Below, piece after piece: positions 56,040 to 64,000 of a DNA stretch of 64,000 bases (positions are counted from its first letter, which is position 1; each line of letters begins with the position of its first letter). The notes under the pieces were generated by a model. It saw only the letters and a program-made list of their open reading frames with translations. It was not told the DNA's origin and made no database searches. The DNA comes from DASQHW01 sp038238245 (GTDB lineage: Bacteria; Actinomycetota; Acidimicrobiia; IMCC26256; PALSA-610). The stretch lies in the NCBI GenBank assembly GCA_038238245.1, contig JBBRXX010000011.1, positions 65,841-129,840 on the forward strand. The letters run 5' to 3'. Both the position numbers and the translations under genes were made by a program.

Positions 56040-56858
56040 ATGGGATTCGAGCTCTTCGCCGCGTTGGAGCGGGAGTGGAAGGTCGTCGCAGTCAGCTCGG
56101 AGGCGGATGCGGCGCTCCAGTCGTGGGCGACCGACCCTGTCCTCGGAGGCATCCGCAGCGTCGGAGAAATCCTCGAGCGCACACGCCCCGGCACGGATCG
56201 GGCCAGCGCCGACTCGGTGCTCGGTGCGCTGCTGCGTCGAGCGCCTCGCGACCACGTCGCAGCTCGCGCCGCGTTACAGGCTCTCTCACCTGGGCTCATC
56301 AATGTCGCCCGCCGCATGGGAGCCGCGCGGGATCCGGACGTAGCAGCCGAAGTGGTCACGGTCGCTCTAGCGAGAATCAAGTGCTACCCGTACGAGCGGC
56401 GGCCTCGCGCCATCGCCGCCAACGTGGTCCTCGACGTCCTTCACGCCCTCTGGCAAGAGCGCTCGTCAGCGGGTCGCGAGATGGCGACGCCCGCCGAGGA
56501 GCTCCACCGTGTCGCCGAGCCCGAACGAGCCGAGCGGAGCCGACCGAACGCTCGCGAGGTGCTCGAGGTCGCCGCGAGTTCAGGTCGCTTGCCTGCTGAA
56601 CAGCTGCAGCTCGTCTTCGACGCGGTCCTCGACCGAATGCCCTTGTCGACGGCTGCCGCGGAGGCCGGCATCTCGATCAAAGCCATGACCCGGCGTCGCG
56701 AGAGAGCGCGGGCGACCGTCATACGCGCCTACCACGCTGAGCGATCGACAACGGCTCCCGCAGAGCGCACCGCTACGGCATCTATTGGCGCAGCCCGCCA
56801 CTCCCCCGGCGGCCAGGCCGCCGACATGCTGCCGGCTGTCGCACCCGACCTCGCATGA
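56040..56858 (+). CDS. Sigma-like HTH protein of the element
   Basis: A 272-residue protein, MGFELFAALEREWKVVAVSS. Helical N-terminal half with ALLRRAPRDHVAARAALQAL SPGLINVAR (sigma-region-2-like helices), and a C-terminal HTH LVFDAVLDRMPLSTAAAEAG ISIKAMTRRRERARATVIRA resembling sigma region 4. I know similar unnamed proteins near SSB and relaxase genes in actinobacterial elements. A role as transcription factor for the transfer genes is inferred; it could be the protein binding the iterons. AGGGG lies 6 bases before its ATG. Followed 70 bases later by ssb. Confidence 0.6.
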   Translation: MGFELFAALEREWKVVAVSSEADAALQSWATDPVLGGIRSVGEILERTRPGTDRASADSVLGALLRRAPRDHVAARAALQALSPGLINVARRMGAARDPDVAAEVVTVALARIKCYPYERRPRAIAANVVLDVLHALWQERSSAGREMATPAEELHRVAEPERAERSRPNAREVLEVAASSGRLPAEQLQLVFDAVLDRMPLSTAAAEAGISIKAMTRRRERARATVIRAYHAERSTTAPAERTATASIGAARHSPGGQAADMLPAVAPDLA

Positions 56859-56928
56859 CAAACCTTCACGCGTCTTCGTCCCATCGCGCCCTCTCGTTCA
56901 GAGAGACGCAATACAAGGAGTACGCCCC

Positions 56929-57246
56929 GTGAACGCCGTCACGTTGATTGGGCGCCTCGACACCGATCCCATACCACGGCGCGTTGGGAAGCAGACCGTC
57001 GTTCGAATCCGTCTCGCCGTCGACGATCGCTTCAGTGGACAACCGGCGCTGGTGGATGTCGACGTGTGGGGCAGACAAGGCGGCGCGGTTGAGAAGTACC
57101 TGACCCACGGAAGGCTCGTGGCAGTGGTCGGCCGCCTGACCTCGTCGGTCTGGCGCGACGGCGTCAACAACCGCCGCCAACACGTGTTCGTGACCGCTCA
57201 TTCGGTCGACTTCCTCGACAAGCCCACCTCCAACGGGCACGAATAG
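56929..57246 (+). CDS. ssb: Single-stranded DNA-binding protein
   Basis: A 105-residue short SSB, VNAVTLIGRLDTDPIPRRVG from the GTG at 56929 behind AAGGAG (8 bases). VVRIRLAVDDRFSGQPALVD VDVWG, EKYLTHGRLVAVVGRLTSSV and RQHVFVTAHSVDFLDK give the OB-fold strands; the acidic C-terminal tip of host SSB is absent (ends PTSNGHE). Plasmid-type SSBs of this size coat the single strand during conjugative transfer. It precedes the relaxase by 20 bases in the same transcript. Confidence 0.82.
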   Translation: MNAVTLIGRLDTDPIPRRVGKQTVVRIRLAVDDRFSGQPALVDVDVWGRQGGAVEKYLTHGRLVAVVGRLTSSVWRDGVNNRRQHVFVTAHSVDFLDKPTSNGHE

Positions 57247-57266
57247 CGATCGTCGGTCACCCAAGG

Positions 57267-60200
57267 ATGCTGGTCTCGATTACGCCACTCGGCTCGAGCG
57301 ACCGCGATCCCGGACGCGCGGCAACTCAGGTGGTTCGTTACGTCGAGTCGAAGATCCAGGCGACGCAGCGGATCACGCCCAAACGCACAGGAGGCGTCGA
57401 GGCCTACTACGCGGACTCAGTGGAAGGGCCGGGAAGATGGCTCGGCGGCGGCACCACGCGATTGGGACTCGTAGAACAAGTTCAGACGGAACTGCTCCGC
57501 AAAGTCTTGCTAGGTCAGCATCCCGGCACCGGGGAAGCCCTCGCCACCACTCGACAACCGAGTGTTCCGCGCATCGTCGATCCCATCGCAGTCTCGGAGC
57601 CTCCCAATACAGAACTCACATTCGCTGAAGCGGCACGCGTCGCTGGCGTCAGCGACCGCTACCTGCGTCGAGTGGCTGCACGCACGGAGAGCGAGCTCGC
57701 GACACGCGTCGGCGAACCTCTCTCGGGGCATCCCGTTTCCGCCGTCTCGAAGAGCTTCCTGATCGCGCGGCGAGACGCAACACAGGGATGGCTCGTCGAA
57801 CGCGCCGAGCTCGATCGGTTCATCGGCACGCGCAAGCCGGCGAGAACCTTGATCGGCTACGACGTGACGTTCAGTTGTCCGAAGTCGGTCTCGATCCTCT
57901 GGGCGACCGGCAGTCCTCAAGAGCGCGTCGAGATCATTGAAGCAGTCGACGCCGCTGTCGACGCTGGACTGCGCTACTTGGAAAGCGTCACCAGCACACG
58001 GAAACCCCAACGCCCACAGATCGAAGGTTTCGTCGCCGCGGCCTTCACCCATGGAACGTCGCGAAACCTTGACCCACAGCTACACGTGCACGCGGTCGTC
58101 GCCAAGCTCGTTCAAGCTCTCGACGGTGAAGTGCGCGCACTCGATGGACGCGACCTCTTCGCACACGCCAAGACGGCGGGCTACCTGGCCGCGGCCGAGC
58201 TGCGCCACCAGACTGCCCGGCGGCTGGGCTGGAAGTGGGGCCGCGTGCTGCACGGCCTCGCCGATGTCGACGGCGTCCCGGCTGCCGCGATCCGCGAGAT
58301 GAGCAGTCGTCAGGCACAAATCGAGTCACTCGCCGCCGAGGTCGGAGTGCACACCGCGGCGAGTCGACAGGTCGCCGCCTACCGCACCCGCACCGCGAAA
58401 GCCGCCGTCGCACCGTTAGAACTCCGCGACGAATGGGATCGCCGACTCACGGAATCCGGATTCGATCCCGCCGCGCGCGCCGCATGCGTCGGCCGACAAC
58501 TCGAGATCCCGACGCTCAACGATTCCGAACGTCACCTGCTCAAAGCTCACCTCGCGTCGGCGACCGGCGTTACCGAACGGAGCGCGATGTTCGATCGGCG
58601 CGACGTCGTCCAAGCCGTCGCCGCGTGGGCAAACGATCGGGTCTCCGCGGACGCGGTACTCGATCTTGCAGACGAATTCCTGGCATCACAACAGGCCGTC
58701 CCACTCGCCATACGCCAGCAGCGGGCCGACACAGACGTCACTCGCGTCAACGGCACCCGCGGTGTTCCGGTCGTCGGCAACCTAACGCGCTACTCCACAC
58801 CTGCGATGCTGCGTGCCGAACGAGACGTCTTGGAAGCGTTCCGAGCGGGGCTCGACCGCGGGGCTGGCATAGTTCCCGAAGACCTCATCGATGCGGCAAT
58901 CGCCCGTCGCCCGAGCCTCGGCGACGACCAGGTCGCGATGGTGCGAGCGATATGCAGCACAGGTGACCAGTTTCAATGTGTGCTCGGCCCCGCGGGTTCC
59001 GGCAAGACGTTCGCGCTCGATGCCGCGCGCGACGCGTGGCAGGAAGCGGGCTACTCGGTCATCGGCGCGGCCGACCTGGGCTCTGCCGCCGAGGCCCTCG
59101 GCCGCGGCGCCGGTATCCGTTCCGAAACGCTCGAGTACTGGCTCACCGTGCTCGACACACACAACGACCCAACCACAGTGTTGGGACCGCGCACCGTCAT
59201 GCTCGTCGACGAGGCCTCCGCCGCAGGAACGCGCAGCCTCGCGCGGCTCTTCACGCACGCTCGCCAACAAGGTGCGGTCGTACGGCTCATCGGCGATCCC
59301 GCACAACACTCAGCCGTGGCTGCAGGCGGCGCGTTCCGCGAGCTCAGCCGCAGGTACGCGGCGCGCACCCCGGCGTTACGTGAACTCAGGCGTCAGAGCG
59401 CACCACACCTTCACGAGCTCCGTCTCTCGCTCAGCGAGTACCGCCAAGGTCTCATCACCGAGGCCATGGACCGCCTCGCGCACGATGACCGCGTGGTCTT
59501 GGCGGACACGGCTGACGAGCTACTCGACAAACTGGCTGCGGACTGGTGGCTCGACCGCGAGGCCCGTAGCGCGAATCCGGAACAACTTCCGTCGAGCATG
59601 GTCGCCGAGCATCATCGAGAGCGCCGAGCCCTCAATACCCGCGCCCGCGTCATGCTCGCTGCCGCCGGCGCCCTGCGCGACCCCGCGCTCGTGGCGGGCA
59701 CCTACGAGTTCAGAGTTGGCGATGAGGTCATCTGCCGAGCCTCGGCCAAGCACCTCCATCCACCTGGCGCACCTCACCGATACGTTCGTAACGGCACGCG
59801 CGGAACAGTCGTCGCAATCGTTCCGGCCGAGACATCGACGCGCGCCGGTCTCGTTGTCGCCTTTGAAGATCGGGATCCGATCCATGTGCCGCTCGAGTTT
59901 CTCACCAAGGAACTGCGCCCGGGAATCGTCGGCGGCCTCACGTACTCCTATGCACTCACGTCCCACGCCGCGCAAGGACAGACGTACGAAACCGCCCGCA
60001 CCCTGGCCACGGACGGCTCCACACGCCCGGGCGTATACGTCGGACTCACGCGCGGCCGTCACGACGCTCGGATCTACGCAGTACGACGGCGCGATCTGCT
60101 CACGGACCGCGAGACAGAAGACCACATGCCTCGTCTCGACGATGGCAAGACGACGCTCGAGGCCATCACCGAGCGCCTCGCAAGCAGCGGCAACGAATCG

Positions 60201-61238
60201 TTGGCCACGAACCTCGACCCGAGAGCCCTGGAGGTCGCTGCCAGCTCGGCGACTCACTCGTTGGCTCAACTCGTCGACTTGCACCACGCCACTGCCGATG
60301 CCTCTCAGCGCGAGCTTCTGGCGAGAACGGCGCGCGCGCAGCTCGACTCGATCCGTCTCCGCGCTCTGCTACATCCGCATCCCAACCTCGTCGCCCGCAT
60401 CGGCGAGCGACCCACCGACGGACCCGACCGGTACGCCTGGGATGTTGCGGTCGCAGCCCACGCCACGTATCACACGCTTGGTCAACTCGACGCCGGAGCA
60501 GCCCGCGAGTTGGAACTTCCCGATGAGGCGCGTGTCGCTGGCAGTGTTCGGGACGCGGAGATCTCATTTCTCGCACGGCGACCGACCGCACAACTCGCGA
60601 ACGAGGCTCTCGAGCTCGCGATCGAGTTAGTCGCGCCTGGGTCGCAAATGAGACAGCCAGAACGTCAGCTCCTCGACGCGCTCGCGCGCGCCGATTACGC
60701 CCTGGCTGAAGCTCGGAGCGCCGAGGACGAAGCGCGAACTCGCTTTGGTGACGTGCAGTCGGCACACACGGCGTCTTCACACGAACGCGTCCAGCACCTT
60801 GAAAGCGCCCGATGCAGAACAGCAGCCGCGGAAGTGCACCGCGAGCGCCTCGGTCAGCGCGCATCGCAACTCGATGGCGACGCGCCCGCGCAACGCCTCG
60901 CCCTTCGGGAGCGCGTGGATCTCCTCGACGCCGCTATCGAGCGGCAGGTCGAAGTCGCGCTTGCAACATCTCAGATCGTTCCGCCCCGGTACATCGCCCA
61001 ACTTCTCGGAGCCCGCGCAACGGGCGAGCAGGCCGCGAACTGGGACCATCGCGTCCGGCAGGTCGAGCAGTATCGGCATCGCCACGGTTACGGCCCGAAC
61101 GACGACGCCGCGCCTCTTGGCTCGCCTTCGATCGAACAAGCCCTTGGCCCGCCACCAATGGACCCCGTAGAGCACATTGCATGGCGCGCGACCGCCGAAA
61201 TGGTCACGGCTTCCCACGGAGTTTCTCTCGACGCGTAG
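57267..61238 (+). CDS. MobF-type relaxase-helicase (TrwC/TraA-like)
   Basis: A 1323-residue relaxase-helicase. The N-terminus has the catalytic Tyr region GGVEAYYADSVEGPGRWLGG (residues 42-61, YY at 47-48). An HTH domain (LTFAEAARVAGVSDRYLRRV, about 115-205) is inserted before GYDVTFSCPKSVSILWATGS. The HUH motif is NLDPQLHVHAVVAKLVQ near 269-280. A RecD/UvrD-like helicase follows with Walker A CVLGPAGSGKTFALDAARDA near 573 and Walker B MLVDEASAAGTRSLARLF near 644, ending with ALTSHAAQGQTYETARTLAT. It nicks oriT, stays bound and unwinds DNA in transfer. Length is normal for actinobacterial members. Confidence 0.88.
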   Translation: MLVSITPLGSSDRDPGRAATQVVRYVESKIQATQRITPKRTGGVEAYYADSVEGPGRWLGGGTTRLGLVEQVQTELLRKVLLGQHPGTGEALATTRQPSVPRIVDPIAVSEPPNTELTFAEAARVAGVSDRYLRRVAARTESELATRVGEPLSGHPVSAVSKSFLIARRDATQGWLVERAELDRFIGTRKPARTLIGYDVTFSCPKSVSILWATGSPQERVEIIEAVDAAVDAGLRYLESVTSTRKPQRPQIEGFVAAAFTHGTSRNLDPQLHVHAVVAKLVQALDGEVRALDGRDLFAHAKTAGYLAAAELRHQTARRLGWKWGRVLHGLADVDGVPAAAIREMSSRQAQIESLAAEVGVHTAASRQVAAYRTRTAKAAVAPLELRDEWDRRLTESGFDPAARAACVGRQLEIPTLNDSERHLLKAHLASATGVTERSAMFDRRDVVQAVAAWANDRVSADAVLDLADEFLASQQAVPLAIRQQRADTDVTRVNGTRGVPVVGNLTRYSTPAMLRAERDVLEAFRAGLDRGAGIVPEDLIDAAIARRPSLGDDQVAMVRAICSTGDQFQCVLGPAGSGKTFALDAARDAWQEAGYSVIGAADLGSAAEALGRGAGIRSETLEYWLTVLDTHNDPTTVLGPRTVMLVDEASAAGTRSLARLFTHARQQGAVVRLIGDPAQHSAVAAGGAFRELSRRYAARTPALRELRRQSAPHLHELRLSLSEYRQGLITEAMDRLAHDDRVVLADTADELLDKLAADWWLDREARSANPEQLPSSMVAEHHRERRALNTRARVMLAAAGALRDPALVAGTYEFRVGDEVICRASAKHLHPPGAPHRYVRNGTRGTVVAIVPAETSTRAGLVVAFEDRDPIHVPLEFLTKELRPGIVGGLTYSYALTSHAAQGQTYETARTLATDGSTRPGVYVGLTRGRHDARIYAVRRRDLLTDRETEDHMPRLDDGKTTLEAITERLASSGNESLATNLDPRALEVAASSATHSLAQLVDLHHATADASQRELLARTARAQLDSIRLRALLHPHPNLVARIGERPTDGPDRYAWDVAVAAHATYHTLGQLDAGAARELELPDEARVAGSVRDAEISFLARRPTAQLANEALELAIELVAPGSQMRQPERQLLDALARADYALAEARSAEDEARTRFGDVQSAHTASSHERVQHLESARCRTAAAEVHRERLGQRASQLDGDAPAQRLALRERVDLLDAAIERQVEVALATSQIVPPRYIAQLLGARATGEQAANWDHRVRQVEQYRHRHGYGPNDDAAPLGSPSIEQALGPPPMDPVEHIAWRATAEMVTASHGVSLDA

Positions 61239-61360
61239 GCCAGCCCTACACCCCAGGCTGCGGGGGGCTCGGCGAAGTCCGAGCATTGCGCGGCGCGCTC
61301 TGAGTCGCCGCGGGCCCGTTTTGCCTGCGCAACGTCCTCCCTGCCCAACCCGGTGCAACC

Positions 61361-63936
61361 ATGTTCTCCATGCCCGGACCTCAACTCGAAGGTGACGCTC
61401 TCGCGGCCGTCCAACACCGAGGGAGCCACCTACAGATCATCGCGTCAGCCGGCTCAGGCAAGACCGAGGTCGTATCGCAGCGAGTCGTGAGCCTGCTCGA
61501 CGAGGGTGTGCCCGCGCGGGGCATCGTGGCGTTCACCTTCACGGAACGGGCCGCGGAGGAGTTGAAGAACCGCGTCTCCCGGAGGGTCGAAGAGCGGCTC
61601 GGCAAGCAGGCTCTGGATTTGCTCGGCGGCCTGTTCGTCGGAACGATCCACTCGTATTGTTTCCGCCTGCTGCAGCAGCATGTACCTCGCTACGAGACCT
61701 ACGACGTTCTCGACGACAATCAACTGACTGCATTCCTCAGCCGGGAAGCGAATCGCCTCGCGATCCGTCAGCTGGATCCAGCGGGCCGCGATCGCCTCTT
61801 CGCCTCTATAGAGCGCTTCCTGAAGAGCGTTGACGTTATCGAAAATGAGTTACTCGATCCGGGCGACATGCCCGAGCCCTTCCGAACGGTGTTGCTCGAC
61901 TACTTCGCCGCGCTGGAGCGATATCGACTGCTCACCTACGGGCAGCAGATCGTGCGAACCGTGCGAGAACTCGAGCGACCGGAGGTCGCCGCCGCACTTC
62001 ACGCCGAACTTCGGCATCTCATTGTTGACGAGTACCAGGACGTGAATCCCGCCCAGGAACAACTGATCGCGCTGCTAACGGGACCGGCAGTTGAGCTCTG
62101 TGTCGTGGGCGACGACGACCAGGCGATCTATCAGTGGCGTGGGTCGGACATCGCCAACATCGTCGGCTTCGCCGCTCGGTATCCCGGCGTGGCGACTTAT
62201 TCCATCACGACGAACCGGCGCAGCCGCCCGCAAATAATCGAGAGGGCAAACTCGTTCGGGCGCTCGATCTCAGGTCGACTCGACAAGACGATGGCGCGTC
62301 ACAGGCCTGCTACAGGCGCGCCGGAGATTGTGGTCTGGTACGCGGCGGGGGGCTCAACGAGGCCGGTTGGATCGCCGCGCTCATACTCAATCTCAACGAG
62401 GCAGGCGTTGCCTTCCGCGACATCGCCATCCTCGTGCGCAGCAGCGCCGCATACCCGAAGCTTGTCGACCAACTTGCGACCTTCGACATCCCCGTTCAAC
62501 CGGGCGGCCGCACAGGTTTGTTCGAACAGCGAGAGGCGATCGTGCTCGGCAAGGCAATCGCCTGGCTCACAGGCCTCGACTGGCGCACCGGCTTCGACCG
62601 CGCAACTCCTGTCACCGACGACGACCTCCTGGCTGAGTTCGAGCAGGTCTTTGAGTTGGAGCGGGCGCGTAAGGTCGGAGTCCGTCGTTTCTTGCGGCAG
62701 TGGCGAGATGTGGTCCCGAGGACCGACCGTCGCGCGGATCTTGTGGGCGAGTTCTATGAGCTGCTCGCAGAGGTGCAGGTTCGCGAGTGGGATCTGACGG
62801 ATACGCGCCAGGTGAACCGTCTCGGCACACTGGCCCGCTTTTCGGCACTGCTCGCTGATTACGAGTCAGTCCGCCGAAGGGCGCGCCCTGATGCCGACGT
62901 CGCAGGAGAACAGGTTGGAGGCGAAGACCGCCGCACCTGGTACTACCGAAACCTCGGCGTGCACATCATCAACTACGCGAGCGGCGCGTATGAGGGATTC
63001 GACGGAGAGCCTGACTTCGCTCTCGATGCAGTCGATCTCACGACAGTTCACCGTGCAAAGGGACTTGAATGGCCTGTGGTCTTCGTACCTTCTTTGACCG
63101 CGAAACGATTTCCGACGACGAAGGCCGGCCAACCTCAGCAGTGGCTTGTGCCGCGCGATGCCTTCGCAGCCGCCCGGTATGAAGGTGGCGACTCCGATGA
63201 GCGACGCCTGTTCTACGTCGCGATCACGCGCGCCCGTGATTGGCTGTCGCTGTCGCGCCACGAGCGCGTCAACGTTCAGGCGACCGGCCCGAGTGTCTAT
63301 TGGCTTGAGCACCGTGATCTCAATGTCGATCCATCGACGATCGAGGTGCCGACTCTCGATGCCGTTGACCACGGCGCGGACGATCCGATCGCCGTGACAT
63401 ACAGCGAGATGGCGTCGTACCTCGATTGTCCCCAGGCATACAGGCTCCGCTCACTCCTTGGATTTCAACCGCGTCTCGCTCCCGAACTCGGCTACGGGAA
63501 GGCGGTGCATCACGTCCTGCGGACGATCGCGGATTCGACGCGTCTCACGGGCGCGATCCCGACGCCGAGTGACATCGTCGAGATTCTCGACGCGAGCTTC
63601 TTCTTACCAACCGCCAACAAGCCGGCCCATCGTCAACTGAAGGAAGCGGCTCAACGGCTCGTCACTGAGTACACCACCAATCACAGCGACGACCTTTTTC
63701 GGATCTGGGAGACAGAGCGTCCGTTCGAACTGCACCTTGACGGGGTAACGGTTGCAGGGCGTGCCGACGTAATTCTCGATAAGGAAGGCGGAGTTGAGAC
63801 TGCGTTGGCGATCCTCGACTACAAGACCTCGACCACTGTCTTGTCGGAGCATGCGCTCCGAGGATGTCCCGAGTCTCGTGGAACTTGGGTGGCGGCCCGG
63901 TGTTGTTCAGGCGGCTTCCTCCTCATCATTGCATAG
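61361..63936 (+). pseudogene. UvrD-like helicase + PD-(D/E)XK nuclease, frameshifted and truncated
   Basis: An AddA/RecB-like helicase-nuclease. The first frame has IIASAGSGKTEVVSQRVVSL (Walker A), FTFTERAAEELKNRVSRRVE, LRHLIVDEYQDVNPAQEQLI and VVGDDDQAIYQWRGSD. It must switch by -1 at GGGGGGC (62347-62353) to continue LNEAGWIAALILNLNEAGVA, TTVHRAKGLEWPVVFVPSLT, FYVAITRARDWLSLSRH and the nuclease motif YGKAVHHVLRTIAD, AGRADVILDKEGG, ILDYKTSTTVLSEHAL. After SEHAL (about 63855) homology stops and a stop follows at 63934. The switch could be programmed, an assembly slip, or decay; the 3' truncation looks real. Confidence 0.7.
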
Positions 63937-64000
63937 GGGGACTTTCGTTTCGAAGTGCGTGTTGAGCGCGGCGCGAAGCGCGGCGAGGTGTAGGTGACCG
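63907..64000 (-). CDS. 3' end of unknown minus-strand gene (partial)
   Basis: Reading in from the window edge on the minus strand gives 30 residues, GHLHLAALRAALNTHFETKV then PLCNDEEEAA and TGA at 63907-63909. It begins about 50 bases from where homology of the UvrD-like gene stops, which is what the end of an inserted transposon with its transposase reading inward would show. No family could be assigned from 30 residues. Low confidence. Confidence 0.4.
   Translation of the reverse strand, partial: GHLHLAALRAALNTHFETKVPLCNDEEEAA

Noticed and set aside
1..64000. tRNA, rRNA, riboswitch and CRISPR features
   Set aside because: Looked for cloverleaf arms, T-loop GTTCRANNC contexts and regularly spaced repeats; none was convincing. 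The only tandem repeats are the two iteron arrays.

Overview
The window is high-GC actinobacterial DNA. The evidence is a PimB-type mannosyltransferase, an F420-type luciferase-like oxidoreductase, an MmpL exporter, many CoA-dependent lipid-degradation genes, GTG and TTG starts, and operons stitched together by 4-base ATGA/GTGA overlaps. The gene content resembles uncultured Acidimicrobiia or related steroid-degrading actinobacteria; that placement is inference, because no rRNA or other phylogenetic marker is present.

Region 1 (1-20.9 kb) is chromosomal housekeeping and lipid metabolism. It holds an ArsA-type ATPase running off the left edge, a DUF2277 protein, an MBL hydrolase, an envelope/transport run on the minus strand (SRPBCC protein, membrane protein, GT4 glycosyltransferase, MFS transporter, ferredoxin-reductase-like flavoprotein), and a plus-strand operon: ADP-forming acyl-CoA synthetase, enoyl-CoA hydratase, Ltp2-like thiolase/aldolase, zinc-ribbon DUF35 partner. 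Then follow MarR with a divergent MmpL exporter, an APH-like kinase, an ICMT-like methyltransferase, a hemolysin III protein, and an ABC exporter divergent from its TetR, with two matching 18-bp operators between them.

Region 2 (20.9-28.5 kb) is patchy: a decayed TAP-type hydrolase end, a methyltransferase pseudogene with a TGG-to-TAG type nonsense codon and an internal deletion, a secreted HEAGH protein, small unknown proteins, and a MerR regulator facing a 49-residue microprotein across a near-perfect 26-bp palindrome.

Region 3 (28.5-46.9 kb) is a steroid-ring (HIP, KstR2-type) catabolic island. It contains amidohydrolase, a two-domain CaiB CoA-transferase, FadE30-like dehydrogenase plus IpdF, IpdA-IpdB-IpdC, a DUF35 protein that has lost its zinc ligands, an SCP2-type thiolase, FadE31/FadE32-like dehydrogenases and a FadA6-like thiolase. 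Several SDRs, a ketopantoate-reductase-like protein and a GlxA/PfpI pair sit between them. Together these would carry the C/D-ring propionate intermediate through CoA activation, dehydrogenation, ring hydrolysis and thiolysis.

Region 4 (46.9-51.1 kb) is a minus-strand run: J-domain protein, two small proteins, and a coupled ATP-grasp / PIG-L deacetylase / VOC / LLM oxidoreductase set.

Region 5 (51.1-64 kb, continuing past the edge) is an integrative mobile element: large serine integrase, a small unknown ORF, an excisionase with a decayed duplicate, a SIR2-domain protein (candidate anti-phage NADase), a histone-tail-like basic protein, a sigma-like HTH protein, SSB, a 1323-residue MobF-type relaxase-helicase, and a UvrD helicase-nuclease that is frameshifted at a G-run and truncated at its 3' end, apparently by another insertion. 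The most notable signal is a pair of 4 x 12-bp iteron arrays in opposite orientation, each exactly 42 nt upstream of a start codon (excisionase on one side, the sigma-like/ssb/relaxase operon on the other). They bracket the SIR2 cassette and suggest one regulator controls excision and transfer together.
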